From Actinomyces marmotae (lineage in GTDB: Bacteria; Actinomycetota; Actinomycetes; Actinomycetales; Actinomycetaceae), in assembly GCF_013177295.1 (NCBI RefSeq), contig NZ_CP053642.1, forward strand, positions 868,001 to 932,000: DNA of 64,000 nt. The letters are read 5' to 3'. Under the pieces are notes generated by a model. That model had not been told where the DNA came from. It made no database searches and saw nothing but the letters and a program-made list of their open reading frames with translations. Each line of letters opens with the position of its first letter. Position 1 is the first letter of the stretch. This document shows, one piece after another, positions 8,741 through 17,824 of the stretch. A program made the position numbers and the translations under genes.

Positions 8741-9685
8741 ATGCGCATAGGAGACTCGGACCTCGACGTCGCCAGGATCGGATTCGGCGGGAACGTCCTG
8801 GGATGGACCGCCGACGAGGCCACCAGCCACGCCCTGCTCGACGCCTACGCGGAGGCCGGGGGCAACTTCATCGACACCGCTGACGGCTACTCCCACTGGG
8901 CCAGTGGCAACCGCGGTGGGGAGTCGGAGGCCGTCATCGGCTCCTGGTTGCGCGCGCGGGGCCACCACGACGATCTCGTCATCGCCACGAAGGTCTCCAC
9001 CAAGCCCGACCGGAAGGGCTTGGCCCCCAACAACGTGCGCCTCGCCGTCGACGAGTCCCTGGAGCGCCTGGGAGTCGAGGCCATCGACCTCTACTACGCC
9101 CACTTCGACGATCCCGGCGTGCCCCTGGCTGAGACCGTCGCCGTGTTCGAGGAGATCCGCGCGGCTGGCAAGATCCGCCACGTCGGCCTGTCCAACTACG
9201 CCCCTGAGCGCATCGAGGAGTGGATGGCGCTCGCCGCCGAGCAGGGCGCCGCCGCCCCTGTCGCCCTCCAGCCCCACTACAACCTCGTGCGCCGAGGCGA
9301 CGTCGAGGGCCCCGGCGGCCGCGGCGAGGTGGCCGCCCGGCACGGCCTTAGCCTCGTGCCCTACTTCTCCCTGGCCGCGGGCTTCCTCGCTGGCAAGTAC
9401 CGGCGCGACGAGGCCCCCACCGGCGATCGCGCCGGAATGGTCGCCGACTACCTGCGCCCCGAGTGCTTCGACGTGGTTGACGCCGTGGTCGAGATCGCCG
9501 CCGCCCACGGCGTGGAGCCGGCCTCGGTGGCCCTCGCCTGGCTGCGCGACCGCCCCGGCGTCGTCGCGCCCCTAGCCTCCGCCCGCTCCCTCGCCCAGCT
9601 CCCGGCCATCACCGCCGCGCTCGACCTCGCCCTGGCCCCCGAGGAGGCCGATCGCCTCACGCGCCTGTCCGACGCGATCGCCTGA
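8741..9685 (+). CDS. Aldo/keto reductase
   Basis: NADPH-dependent oxidoreductase of the aldo/keto reductase superfamily, 314 aa, a TIM barrel. The catalytic tetrad can be placed at D45, Y50 (FIDTADGY), K84 (IATKVS) and H121 (YYAHFDD). The C-terminal cofactor segment contains LARSLAQLPAI-type residues (PLASARSLAQL). ATG is preceded by GAAGGAGA. It sits alone between khpA and rimM, with terminators on both sides, as an insertion into a usually tight ribosomal cluster. The sequence resembles the YajO/general stress protein 69 group, but the substrate is not known. Confidence 0.92.
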   Translation: MRIGDSDLDVARIGFGGNVLGWTADEATSHALLDAYAEAGGNFIDTADGYSHWASGNRGGESEAVIGSWLRARGHHDDLVIATKVSTKPDRKGLAPNNVRLAVDESLERLGVEAIDLYYAHFDDPGVPLAETVAVFEEIRAAGKIRHVGLSNYAPERIEEWMALAAEQGAAAPVALQPHYNLVRRGDVEGPGGRGEVAARHGLSLVPYFSLAAGFLAGKYRRDEAPTGDRAGMVADYLRPECFDVVDAVVEIAAAHGVEPASVALAWLRDRPGVVAPLASARSLAQLPAITAALDLALAPEEADRLTRLSDAIA

Positions 9686-9691
9686 GGGCCC

Positions 9692-9728
9692 GCGCCGATG
9701 CGGCCCGCGGGCGGGGCCGCATCAGCGC
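9692..9728 (+). terminator. Hairpin after the aldo/keto reductase
   Basis: Ten-bp stem GATGCGGCCC/GGGCCGCATC with a 7-base loop, extended outward by four more pairs after one mismatch. It begins 7 bases after the stop codon. Confidence 0.75.
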
Positions 9729-9930
9729 GGCGCCGTCCGGGCACCGCCTGGTGCCCCGCACGTGAGCAGGAGGGGACCCGTCAGGACCGGCGCCGGGGAT
9801 GCCCCAGCGCGGGGAGTGACCTTCACCCCTCCTCGCGCTGGCGCGGGGGCCCAGCCGGGCGGCGCGGTAGGTTGGTGGCCGACACGGCGGATCGATCGCG
9901 CCGCCGACCCACGCCCACCCAGGAGACCAG

Positions 9931-10554
9931 GTGCAGCTCACTGTCGCCATCATCGGCCCCGCCCACGCCCTCAAGGGCGAGGTCCGCCTGGAGATCCGCT
10001 CCGACGACCCGCGGGGCCGTCTCGCCTCCGGCGCCGTCCTGGCCACCCAGGACCGCTCCGGGAAACCGGCTGCCGACCTCACCGTGGAGCGCCTGCGCTT
10101 CGACGGCACCCGTTGGTTCGCGGTCTTCGCCGAGGCCCCCGACCGCAGCACCGCGGAGGCCCTGCGGGGCCACCGCCTCCTCATCGACACCGACGCCGAG
10201 CCCGAGGATGAGGACGACGACGCCTGGTACCGCCACCAGCTCGTGGGCCTGGCCGCCCGCCACATCGATGGTACTGGGCTCGGCGCTGTCACTGATCTCG
10301 AGCCCGGCGTCGCCCAGGACCGCCTCATCATCACCACGCCCAGTGGGCAGCGCGTCGCGGTCCCCTTCGTCGAGGCGCTCGTGCCCGAGGTCGACCCCGA
10401 GGCCGGGCTGGTCATCATCGACCCGCCCGGAGGCCTCTTCCCGGGCATAGGCGCCGCGGAGGTCAGTGAGGAGACCGCCGGGGCATCGGGTCCCCGCGGT
10501 GCTCGCGGCGCCCGCAGTGCCGGGCAGGCGGCCGACGGCGGTGATCATGACTGA
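9931..10554 (+). CDS. rimM: Ribosome maturation factor RimM
   Basis: 16S rRNA processing factor that binds S19 and assists maturation of the 30S head, 207 aa. The N-terminal RimM barrel begins [20 protein letters not shown] and the PRC-barrel covers about residues 100-175 (WYRHQLVGL to [10 protein letters not shown]). The C-terminal 35 residues are a Gly/Ala/Arg tail. GTG is preceded by AGGAGA. The stop overlaps the start of trmD by eight bases, the normal rimM-trmD pairing. Confidence 0.96.
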   Translation: MQLTVAIIGPAHALKGEVRLEIRSDDPRGRLASGAVLATQDRSGKPAADLTVERLRFDGTRWFAVFAEAPDRSTAEALRGHRLLIDTDAEPEDEDDDAWYRHQLVGLAARHIDGTGLGAVTDLEPGVAQDRLIITTPSGQRVAVPFVEALVPEVDPEAGLVIIDPPGGLFPGIGAAEVSEETAGASGPRGARGARSAGQAADGGDHD

Positions 10555-12064
10555 CACGGGCGGAGCCTCCACGCGGTCCCGGCGGATGCGCATCGACGTC
10601 GTCAGCATCTTCCCGGCCTTCCTCGACGTCTTGGACCTGTCCCTCATCGGGCGCGCCCGGGAGGACGGCCTCATTGACCTGCGTGTCCACGACCTGCGCG
10701 ACTGGGCGCACGACCGCCACCGCACCGTGGACGACACCCCGCTCGGCGGTGGCGCCGGCATGGTCATGAGGCCCGACGTGTGGGGGGAGGCCCTCGACGC
10801 CGTCCTGGCTGACGGCGCTGAGGTGCCGGGGGGCCCTGAGACTCCGGGCGGGGCGCTCGGGGCGGGCCGCGCCGTCCTCCTCATCCCCACCCCCGCCGGG
10901 GAGGTCTTCACCCAGCGCACCGCCGAGGACCTCGCCGGGGCCGACCGCCTCATCGTGGCCTGCGGGCGCTACGAGGGCATCGACTCGCGCGTGCCCCGCC
11001 ACTACGCGGCGCGCGGCATCGAGGTGCGCGAGCTGTCCATCGGCGACTACGTCCTCAACGGGGGAGAGGCGGCCGCCATCGTCATGATCGAGGCCATCGC
11101 CAGGCTCCTGCCGGGCGTCCTCGGCAACCCCGCCTCCGTCGTCGAGGAGTCCCACAGCGCCCTCGGCCTGCTCGAGCATGAGGCGCTCACCCGCCCCGTC
11201 GCCTGGCGGGGGCTCGACGCTCCCGAGGTGCTGCTCTCCGGGGACCATGCCCGCATCGCCCGCGCGCGTCGCGACGAGGCCATCGCCCGCACCGCCGCCC
11301 GCCGCCCGGACATGATCCGCGCCCTGGATCCCACCACCCTCGACTCCCAGGACCGCGCCGCCCTCGCCCGCCACGGCTGGGTGGTGCCCGCCGGGTCCCT
11401 CGGCCCCGCGCCCATGCGCCTGCGCCCCGCCGAGCCCGACGATGCCCGGGCCCTCGCCGCCCTAGCCGCGCGGACCTTCCCGGACGCCTGCCCGCCCTTC
11501 CTCGCCCCCGAGGAGATCGCCGCGCATGTCGCCCGCGCCCTGACTCCCGAGCGCTTCGCCCAGTGGATCGCCGACGAGCGCGCCGGCGTCGCCGTCGCGG
11601 AGCTGCCCGAGGGCTCGCCGGCCGGCTCCGATGCCGAGCCGATCGCCCCCGGCGAACTCGTCGGCTACGCGGTCTTCCTCCTGGAGACCCGCGACGCCGA
11701 CGGCGCCCTTCCCGAGGGCCTCGACGCCCGCCCGCCCAGCATCGCCGCGCCCGACGCGGCCAGCGGCAGGGCCGTGGCCGAGCTGTCCAAGGTCTACGCC
11801 GACTCCCGGCTGCGCGCCTCCGGCCTGGCCCCAGTGCTCATCTCCCACGCCCTCGCCAGCGCGGCCCGCGCCGGCGCCACCGAGATCTGGCTGGGAACCC
11901 ACGAGGGCAACCGGCGCGCGCGGAAGGCGTACAAGCGCGCCGGTTTCTCAGCGCGCGGAACGCGCGTCTACGAGGTGGGCGGAACCGCGTGCCGCGACGT
12001 CGTCATGTCCCTGACCCTCGCCCCCGCTGGCGAGCCCAGCCCCAGGAAGGAGCCGCGCGCATGA
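10547..12064 (+). CDS. trmD: tRNA (guanine37-N1)-methyltransferase TrmD fused to a GNAT acetyltransferase domain
   Basis: Residues about 14-285 are TrmD, which methylates G37 of tRNAs using S-adenosylmethionine to prevent +1 frameshifting. Its SPOUT-knot motifs are visible: GGGAGMVM (67-74), ACGRYEGID (138-146) and [11 protein letters not shown] (164-174). After a short linker, residues about 290-500 form a GNAT N-acetyltransferase: the acetyl-CoA loop is RLRASGLA after ELSKVYAD, followed by [18 protein letters not shown]. TrmD proteins are normally about 230-280 aa; this one is 505. The frame is uninterrupted across the junction. I took ATG 10547, overlapping rimM; ATG 10586 ([10 protein letters not shown]) is an equally plausible start. 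The lepB start overlaps the stop. The acetylation target is unknown. Confidence 0.93.
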   Translation: MTDTGGASTRSRRMRIDVVSIFPAFLDVLDLSLIGRAREDGLIDLRVHDLRDWAHDRHRTVDDTPLGGGAGMVMRPDVWGEALDAVLADGAEVPGGPETPGGALGAGRAVLLIPTPAGEVFTQRTAEDLAGADRLIVACGRYEGIDSRVPRHYAARGIEVRELSIGDYVLNGGEAAAIVMIEAIARLLPGVLGNPASVVEESHSALGLLEHEALTRPVAWRGLDAPEVLLSGDHARIARARRDEAIARTAARRPDMIRALDPTTLDSQDRAALARHGWVVPAGSLGPAPMRLRPAEPDDARALAALAARTFPDACPPFLAPEEIAAHVARALTPERFAQWIADERAGVAVAELPEGSPAGSDAEPIAPGELVGYAVFLLETRDADGALPEGLDARPPSIAAPDAASGRAVAELSKVYADSRLRASGLAPVLISHALASAARAGATEIWLGTHEGNRRARKAYKRAGFSARGTRVYEVGGTACRDVVMSLTLAPAGEPSPRKEPRA

Positions 12065-12846
12065 GCGACGCGTTGACCAGAGCCGAGGACGCCCCAGCCG
12101 GCCCGGACGCCGAGACCGAGCCCGCCGGTGCCGCCGAGGGGGCCGACGGCGCCGACGCCGTTGACGGAGCCGACGGCGCCGGGCGGAGCCGAGCCGACCG
12201 CTGGCGCGGCCGGCTCATCGTCGTCGCCTTCCTCATCGTCGGCATCATCGGCGCCGCCCTGTTCAAGTCCTACATCGCCCAGTCCTTCATCATCCCGTCC
12301 GGATCCATGGAGAACACCCTCAAGAATGGGGACAGGGTGGTGGTGACCAGGTACGACGCCACCAACATCCACCGCGGCGACATCGTCGTCTTCGCCGACC
12401 CCGGTGACTGGCTCAACGATCCCCAGCCCACCGGTCTCGCGGGCCTCGCCCGGGACGCCCTCATCGCCGCGCGCCTCCTGCCCGACCGCACCGGCGACCA
12501 CCTCATCAAGCGAGTCATCGGGATGCCGGGGGACCATGTCGTCGCCGACGGCGTCGGCCCCATCACCGTCAACGGGATCCCGGTCAGCGAGCCCTACATC
12601 AAACCCGGCCGAGCCCCCTCCGAGCTCGCCTTCGACGTCGTCGTCCCGCCGGGGAAGATCTGGGTCATGGGAGACAACCGCTCCAACTCCGAGGACTCGC
12701 GCCACCACCAGGATGATGCCAACGGGGGCTTCGTGCCGCTCGACGACGTCGTCGGCGTCGCCAAGAGCGTGGTCTGGCCGGTCTCCCGCTGGGGAGGCCT
12801 GAGCGACGGCCGGGAGGCGTTCTCCAGCGTTCCCCCCGCCTCCTGA
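12061..12846 (+). CDS. lepB: Signal peptidase I (first of two)
   Basis: Membrane serine protease that removes signal peptides from exported preproteins, 261 aa. An Ala/Asp/Gly-rich cytosolic N-terminus of about 48 residues precedes one transmembrane helix (about 51-69). Box B has catalytic S82 (IIPSGSME), box D has the lysine base K150 ([13 protein letters not shown]), and box E is [14 protein letters not shown] shares four bases with the trmD stop and is preceded by AAGGAG. A paralogue lies just beyond rplS; the two share the block [20 protein letters not shown], suggesting duplication around rplS. Confidence 0.95.
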   Translation: MSDALTRAEDAPAGPDAETEPAGAAEGADGADAVDGADGAGRSRADRWRGRLIVVAFLIVGIIGAALFKSYIAQSFIIPSGSMENTLKNGDRVVVTRYDATNIHRGDIVVFADPGDWLNDPQPTGLAGLARDALIAARLLPDRTGDHLIKRVIGMPGDHVVADGVGPITVNGIPVSEPYIKPGRAPSELAFDVVVPPGKIWVMGDNRSNSEDSRHHQDDANGGFVPLDDVVGVAKSVVWPVSRWGGLSDGREAFSSVPPAS

Positions 12847-13082
12847 CGCCGCGGGCCCCGCGTGAGGTCGCGCACTTGGGCATGGGCGTCATCGCCGCGG
12901 CCCGTGGCCCTGTGGCAGACTGGACCCGCCCACGGGACTCGGGGTGCCTCCGCCACTGGGGAGGTCCCAGCATCGCAGGACCCGCCGGGCACACGCTCCG
13001 GGGCGGCCCCATCCATCATGGGATGGTGCGGCTCCGACTGACCAAGCGCTCACGACCAGTGGCGCGTGCGCAGGAGAGAACA

Positions 13083-13430
13083 ATGAACCTGATCGACGAG
13101 ATCAACGCCAAGTCGCTGCGCGACGACATCCCCAGCTTCCGCCCCGGCGACACCGTCAAGGTGCACGTCAAGGTCGTTGAGGGCAATCGCTCCCGCGTCC
13201 AGGTCTTCCAGGGCGTCGTGATCGCCCGTCACGGCGGCGGCATCGGCGAGACCTTCACGGTCCGCAAGATCTCCTTCGGAGTCGGCGTTGAGCGCACCTT
13301 CCCGGTGCACACCCCCTCGATCGACAAGATCGAGGTCGTCACCCGCGGTGACGTGCGCCGCGCCAAGCTGTACTACCTGCGCAACCTGCGCGGGAAGGCC
13401 GCCAAGATCAAGGAGCGCCGGGAGGCCTGA
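13083..13430 (+). CDS. rplS: 50S ribosomal protein L19
   Basis: Large-subunit protein at the 30S-50S interface, 115 aa, the usual length. The conserved [35 protein letters not shown] and [13 protein letters not shown] segments are intact. ATG follows AGGAGAGAACA. The 236-base leader contains a small hairpin (13009-13026) that could be part of autogenous control (inference). A terminator hairpin follows. Confidence 0.98.
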   Translation: MNLIDEINAKSLRDDIPSFRPGDTVKVHVKVVEGNRSRVQVFQGVVIARHGGGIGETFTVRKISFGVGVERTFPVHTPSIDKIEVVTRGDVRRAKLYYLRNLRGKAAKIKERREA

Positions 13431-13446
13431 TCCCGCTTCTCCCTCA

Positions 13447-13475
13447 AGCGCCCGGGGCCCCGAGCCCCGGGCGCT
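13447..13475 (+). terminator. Hairpin terminator after rplS
   Basis: Twelve-bp perfect stem (13447-13458 with 13464-13475) and a 5-base loop, 16 bases after the stop. Confidence 0.8.
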
Positions 13476-13541
13476 GACTCCATCCGGCGCATGGCGCCGC
13501 CCCGTCAACGCCAGCCACCACGATCATCGAGAGGAGGCCCT

Positions 13542-14432
13542 GTGACCGACCAGCGCCAGCCGATCATCGTCCTGGGCGCCTCCCGGGATGATCCCGCGGA
13601 CGAGGAGCCCCGCCAGGACGGCGAGGACTCCCCCCGCCCCCTCCCGCCCGCCTTCCCTCCCCGCCAGCCGGTCGCCAACGCCACCGGCACGCGCCTGGCC
13701 GACTCGGCCCCCGCGCCCTCGGCCCCCAGCCCCTGGCGGCGCCTGCTCTCGAGCCTCATCGTCGTCGCCGTCGTCCTGACCGGCTCGGCGCTCATCAAGT
13801 CCTTCGTCGTCCAGACCTTCGAGATCCCCTCGGCGTCCATGGAGCCCACCCTCGTCAACGGGGACCGGGTGGCCGTCACCATGTACGACTCCAAGGACGT
13901 GCGCCGCGGGGACATCATCGTCTTCCGCGACCCCGACTCCTGGCTCAACACCACCGACCCCACGGGCCTCAAGGGCGCGATGCGCGGCCTCTTCATCGCG
14001 ATCGGCCTCCTGCCCGAGGGCTCCGGGCACCATCTCATCAAACGCGTCATCGGGATGCCGGGGGACCACGTCGTTGCCGACGGCCAGGGCGGCCTGACCG
14101 TCAACGGCGTCCAGATCCACGAGCCCTACCTCCGCCCGGGGACCTCGCCGTCCACCACGCCCTTCGACGTCGTCGTGCCCGAGGGCTGCGTGTGGGTCAT
14201 GGGGGACAACCGCTCCAACTCCGCCGACTCCAGATTCCACACCTCCGACGCCCATGGAGGCGCCGTGCCCCTGACCGACGTCGTGGGCGTGGCCAAGAGG
14301 ATCGTGTGGCCCTTCGCCCACTGGGGCACGCTGGCCGGTGGCCGCGAGGCCTTCAAGGACGTCCCCGCCGCCGATCCGGCCGCCGCGCCCGTCCGGGAGG
14401 ACGCGCCCGCGGGCATGGCCCGCGCGGCCTGA
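13542..14432 (+). CDS. lepB: Signal peptidase I (second of two)
   Basis: Second type I signal peptidase, 296 aa. A Pro-rich cytosolic N-terminus of about 65 residues leads to a transmembrane helix at about 70-88. Catalytic S99 lies in EIPSASME and K167 in [24 protein letters not shown] is box E. The GTG start is chosen for the GAGAGGAGG ribosome site just upstream. A C-terminal Ala/Pro tail is not conserved. Having two signal peptidases is common in actinobacteria; division of labour between the two is not visible in the sequence. Confidence 0.95.
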   Translation: MTDQRQPIIVLGASRDDPADEEPRQDGEDSPRPLPPAFPPRQPVANATGTRLADSAPAPSAPSPWRRLLSSLIVVAVVLTGSALIKSFVVQTFEIPSASMEPTLVNGDRVAVTMYDSKDVRRGDIIVFRDPDSWLNTTDPTGLKGAMRGLFIAIGLLPEGSGHHLIKRVIGMPGDHVVADGQGGLTVNGVQIHEPYLRPGTSPSTTPFDVVVPEGCVWVMGDNRSNSADSRFHTSDAHGGAVPLTDVVGVAKRIVWPFAHWGTLAGGREAFKDVPAADPAAAPVREDAPAGMARAA

Positions 14433-14435
14433 CCC

Positions 14436-15146
14436 ATGCCGCGCACTCGACCCGACCGCGCCCTGGAGGCCTCGCTCCTGAGGGACCATGAACTCGTTGG
14501 CGGCCTCGACGAGGTCGGCAGGGGCGCGTTGGCCGGCCCCGTCACCGTCGGCCTCGCGGTGGTCTCCCGGAGCACCGCTGACGCCTTCCCCGAGGGCCTG
14601 GCCGACTCCAAGATGCTCAGCGCCTCCCGGCGCGAGTCCCTGACAGCCCCCTGCGCCGCATGGCTCACCGACCACGCCATCGCCCACGCCTCACCGGCTG
14701 AGATCGACGCCCTCGGCATCGCCGCCGCCCTGCGCCTGGCCGGGCGGCGAGCCCTGGCCCGGGTCCGCGAGCGCGGCCACCTGCCCGGCGTCATCATCCT
14801 TGACGGCACCGCGAACTGGCTGGTCCCTCCCGCCGAGGACCTCCTGTCCGCCCTCGACCAGCCGGATCAGATCGTGCTCCGGAGCGACTACGGCTCCGCC
14901 ATCCCCGACGAGGACATCCCCGGCGTGGTCATGCGCGTCAAGGCCGACGCGGGCTGCGCCGTGGTCGCAGCCGCCTCCGTGCTTGCCAAGGTCGAGCGCG
15001 ACGCGATCATGTCCGCCCTGCCCGACCCCGGCTACGGCTGGGCCTCCAACAAGGGCTACGGCTCGGCCGCGCACCAGGCGGGCCTGGCCGAGCTGGGCGC
15101 CAGCGAGCAGCATCGGCGCAGTTGGCGCCTGCCCGGGCTGGGCTGA
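14436..15146 (+). CDS. rnhB: Ribonuclease HII
   Basis: Endonuclease that cuts RNA in RNA:DNA hybrids and removes single ribonucleotides from DNA, 236 aa. The active-site acidic residues can be placed at D25 and E26 (GGLDEVGRG), D123 (IILDGTAN) and D171 (VKADAG). The C-terminal SNKGYGSAAHQAGL motif typical of RNase HII is present. The ATG is three bases after the lepB stop, without a ribosome site of its own, so translation is probably coupled. Confidence 0.95.
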   Translation: MPRTRPDRALEASLLRDHELVGGLDEVGRGALAGPVTVGLAVVSRSTADAFPEGLADSKMLSASRRESLTAPCAAWLTDHAIAHASPAEIDALGIAAALRLAGRRALARVRERGHLPGVIILDGTANWLVPPAEDLLSALDQPDQIVLRSDYGSAIPDEDIPGVVMRVKADAGCAVVAAASVLAKVERDAIMSALPDPGYGWASNKGYGSAAHQAGLAELGASEQHRRSWRLPGLG

Positions 15147-15240
15147 GGACCGCGCGCCCGCCGTGGTGGGCGGGGGCTCAGGGGGGCGCGGGTGGGCGAC
15201 GCAACCCGCCTTCCGCTCGCGCCGGGGTGGCGGCGGCGGG

Positions 15241-15246
15241 CATGAT
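15241..15246 (+). promoter_or_regulatory. Leaderless -10 box, DUF2469 gene
   Basis: CATGAT (TAnnnT-like, A2 and T6 kept) ends six bases before the GTG start, placing the transcription start at or next to the first codon. Confidence 0.5.
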
Positions 15247-15252
15247 GGCCCG

Positions 15253-15558
15253 GTGAGTGCAGAGGACCTTGAGGCATACGAGAACGATCTGGAGCTCGAT
15301 CTGTACCGGGAGTACCGGGACGTCGTGGGGCTGTTCGACTACGTCGTCGAGACGGAGCGCCGCTTCTACCTGGCCAACTCCGTGGACGTGCAGGTGCGCA
15401 CCAACGGCGGCGAGGTGTTCTTCGAGCTGAGCCTGGAGGACGCGTGGGTGTGGGACATCTACCGCTCCTCCCGCTTCGTGAAGTCCGTGCGCGTGGTCAC
15501 TTTCAAGGATGTCAACGTCGAGGAGCTGTCCAAGCCGGAGATGGAGATCCCCTCCTGA
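15253..15558 (+). CDS. DUF2469 family protein
   Basis: Actinobacteria-specific protein of 101 aa, highly acidic (pattern MSAEDLEAYENDLELDLYRE). The family is found almost always between rnhB and yraN, as here. Function is unknown. The conserved YRDVVGLFDYVVETERRFYL and DAWVWDIYRSSRFVKSVRV segments are intact. No ribosome site precedes the GTG, which fits a leaderless message. Confidence 0.93.
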   Translation: MSAEDLEAYENDLELDLYREYRDVVGLFDYVVETERRFYLANSVDVQVRTNGGEVFFELSLEDAWVWDIYRSSRFVKSVRVVTFKDVNVEELSKPEMEIPS

Positions 15559-15740
15559 GCGCCTGACCCATCGCGGCGGCGGTTGCCCGGACCGGCGGGG
15601 GTTCGGCGCGCCTGAGGCCCGCGCGGCGCCGTCGCGCCGCCATCGCGGCGCCATGCGCCGGGAACCACCGGGGCCGCCGCGCGCGGGTCCCGCCCCCTCC
15701 TGGGGACGGCGGGCGCGAGCCAGTCCGACGAAGGGGCACC

Positions 15741-16247
15741 GTGGTCACGGAGGTGACCACCATGACCCCGACGAACCCGCCCATCCCCGCTCCACCGGCA
15801 GCGCGCCTCAGCCCACCGATCCCGCCCAACGCGCGGGAGGCGCCGCCCGCCGCGCCCCCGAGCCCCGCGGAGAGGCGGCGCCTGACCGGCCAGCGGGGCG
15901 AGGGTATCGCCGCCGACTACCTGCGCGACTCCGGCTGGCGGATCCTCGATCGCAACTGGCGCGCGCCCGCCGGGTCCGGGCTTCGCGGCGAGCTCGACAT
16001 CATCGCCGAGGATCCCGCCGGAGCTCTGGTCATCGTCGAGGTCAAGACCCGATCCAGTCTGCGCGCCGGGCCGCCCGCCGCCGCTGTCACCCCTCCCAAG
16101 GAGGCGCGCTTGCGGCGCCTGGCTATCGCCTGGGCCGGCCGGCGGGGAGCCCCGCCGCACCGCCTCCGCCTGGACGTGGTCTCCGTGATCCTGCGCGAGG
16201 GTGCCCCCGCGCTCCTGCGCCACCACAGGGCGGTGTGCGGATCATGA
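15741..16247 (+). CDS. YraN/UPF0102 family nuclease-fold protein
   Basis: Member of the YraN (UPF0102) family, 168 aa, with an Endonuclease NS/RecB-like fold. After a Pro/Ala-rich 40-residue lead, the core shows GQRGEGIAADYLRDSGWRIL, a GELDIIAED strand and VIVEVKTRS, the acidic/lysine triad expected of the PD-(D/E)xK fold. GTG 15741 has AAGGGG upstream; ATG 15762 is an alternative. The stop overlaps the start of the comM-like gene by four bases. Its biological role is unproven in most bacteria; the neighbouring comM and dprA suggest DNA processing. Confidence 0.9.
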   Translation: MVTEVTTMTPTNPPIPAPPAARLSPPIPPNAREAPPAAPPSPAERRRLTGQRGEGIAADYLRDSGWRILDRNWRAPAGSGLRGELDIIAEDPAGALVIVEVKTRSSLRAGPPAAAVTPPKEARLRRLAIAWAGRRGAPPHRLRLDVVSVILREGAPALLRHHRAVCGS

Positions 16248-17824
16248 GCATCGCGCGCGCCCTGGCCGTCACCCTCACCGGGCTACGGGGGCACCTCGTC
16301 GACGTCGAGGCCCACGCCGCCCCAGGCCTGCCGGGCTTCATGCTCGTGGGCCTGCCCGACGCCGCGATCCGGGAGTCCCGGGAGCGCGTGCGCGCCGCCC
16401 TCACCGTCTGCGGCACGACCTGGGGCGAGCAGCGCCTGACCGTCAACCTCTCCCCGGCGGACCTGCCCAAGACCGGCACCGGCTTCGACCTGGCCCTGGC
16501 CCTGGCCGTGCTCGGCGCGCGCGGGGCCCTGCCGCCCCGCGCCCTGGCCACCATGGCCCGGGTCGCCTACATCGGGGAGCTCGGTCTGGACGGCGCCGTG
16601 CATCCTGTGCGCGGCGTGCTCCCCGCGGTCCTGTCGGCTGTCGAGGCCGGCGTGAGCCGCGTAGTGGTCCCCGCCGCCTGCGCGTCGGAGGCCCGCTTGG
16701 TGCCGGGAGCGAGCATCCAGGCGGTCCACCACCTTGGCGAGCTCGTCCAGGGCTACGGCGGGCGCCTGCCGCGCGCCGCCGTCGAGATCATGCGCGGCGC
16801 CCAGGAGCGCCCGCCGTCCGTCATCGCCGCCCCCGCGGGCGGCCGCGCGGGCCCCGGCCACCGGGCCGACCTCGCCGACGTCGTCGGGCAGGCCCAGGCC
16901 CGCCATGCGCTCGAGGTCGCGGCCGCCGGCGGGCACCACCTGCTCATGGTCGGGCCGCCCGGGGCGGGCAAGACCATGCTCGCCGAGCGCCTGCCCTCGA
17001 TCCTGCCTCCCCTGGCCGAGAGCGACGCCGTCACAGTCACCTCCCTGCACTCCCTGGCGGGCCTGCTCAACGCTGACTCCGGCCTGCTGGCCGAGCCGCC
17101 CATGCGCTGCCCGCACCACACCGCCACGCGCGCCGCCATCATCGGCGGGGGCTCCGGCCTGCCCCGCCCGGGGGACGTGTCCCTGGCGCACCGGGGCGTC
17201 CTCTTCCTCGACGAGGCGCCGGAGTTCCCTGCCAGCGTCCTGGACTGCCTGCGTCAGCCACTGGAGGCCGGGGAGGTGAGCATCGACCGCGTCGGCGGGC
17301 GGGCCGACTACCCCGCGGCGTTCCAACTCGTGCTCGCCGCCAACCCCTGCCCCTGCGGGCGCGCCAGCGGCAAGGGCCTGGAGTGCGCCTGCACCTCCCT
17401 CCAGCGGCGCCGCTACTTCTCCCGCCTGTCCGGGCCGCTCCTGGACAGGGTGGACATCCAGGTGGAGGTCGACGCGGTCAGCGCCGCCGACCTCGCCTCG
17501 GGCGCGCCCGGGGAGTCGAGCGCCGCGGTGGCCGCCAGGGTGCTCGCCGCACGCGAGCGGGCCGCGGCGCGACTGGCGGGAACCCCCTGGCGCCTGAGCT
17601 CCCAGGTTCCGGGCTCCTACCTGCGCAGTGAGGAGGGAGGGGCCGATCCGGCCCTCATGCGCCCGCTCATGGAGGCCCTCGACCGGGGCGACCTCACTCT
17701 TCGCGGCGTCGACCGCGTTCTCCGCCTGGCCTGGACTCTCGCCGATCTCGCTGAGCGCGACCGCCCCACCCCGCCCGACCTCGGGGCCGCCCTGGCCCTG
17801 CGCACACGAGGAGCCCGCCCATGA
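16244..17824 (+). CDS. comM: YifB/ComM family Mg-chelatase-like AAA+ ATPase
   Basis: ATPase of the ComM/YifB family, 526 aa, related to helicases that promote branch migration of incoming DNA during transformation. Three parts are visible: an N-terminal ChlI-like Lon-substrate fold (about 20-170), the AAA+ Mg-chelatase domain with Walker A GPPGAGKT and Walker B VLFLDEAPEF, and a C-terminal helical domain. Cysteines in NPCPCGRASGKGLECAC resemble the zinc-binding loop of the family. It is coupled by ATGA overlaps to yraN before it and dprA after it. Confidence 0.94.
   Translation: MSIARALAVTLTGLRGHLVDVEAHAAPGLPGFMLVGLPDAAIRESRERVRAALTVCGTTWGEQRLTVNLSPADLPKTGTGFDLALALAVLGARGALPPRALATMARVAYIGELGLDGAVHPVRGVLPAVLSAVEAGVSRVVVPAACASEARLVPGASIQAVHHLGELVQGYGGRLPRAAVEIMRGAQERPPSVIAAPAGGRAGPGHRADLADVVGQAQARHALEVAAAGGHHLLMVGPPGAGKTMLAERLPSILPPLAESDAVTVTSLHSLAGLLNADSGLLAEPPMRCPHHTATRAAIIGGGSGLPRPGDVSLAHRGVLFLDEAPEFPASVLDCLRQPLEAGEVSIDRVGGRADYPAAFQLVLAANPCPCGRASGKGLECACTSLQRRRYFSRLSGPLLDRVDIQVEVDAVSAADLASGAPGESSAAVAARVLAARERAAARLAGTPWRLSSQVPGSYLRSEEGGADPALMRPLMEALDRGDLTLRGVDRVLRLAWTLADLAERDRPTPPDLGAALALRTRGARP

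Noticed and set aside
11400..11420. Sequencing error creating the TrmD-GNAT fusion
   Set aside because: The frame is continuous with normal codon usage through both domains, and no ribosome site precedes the internal ATG at 11414.
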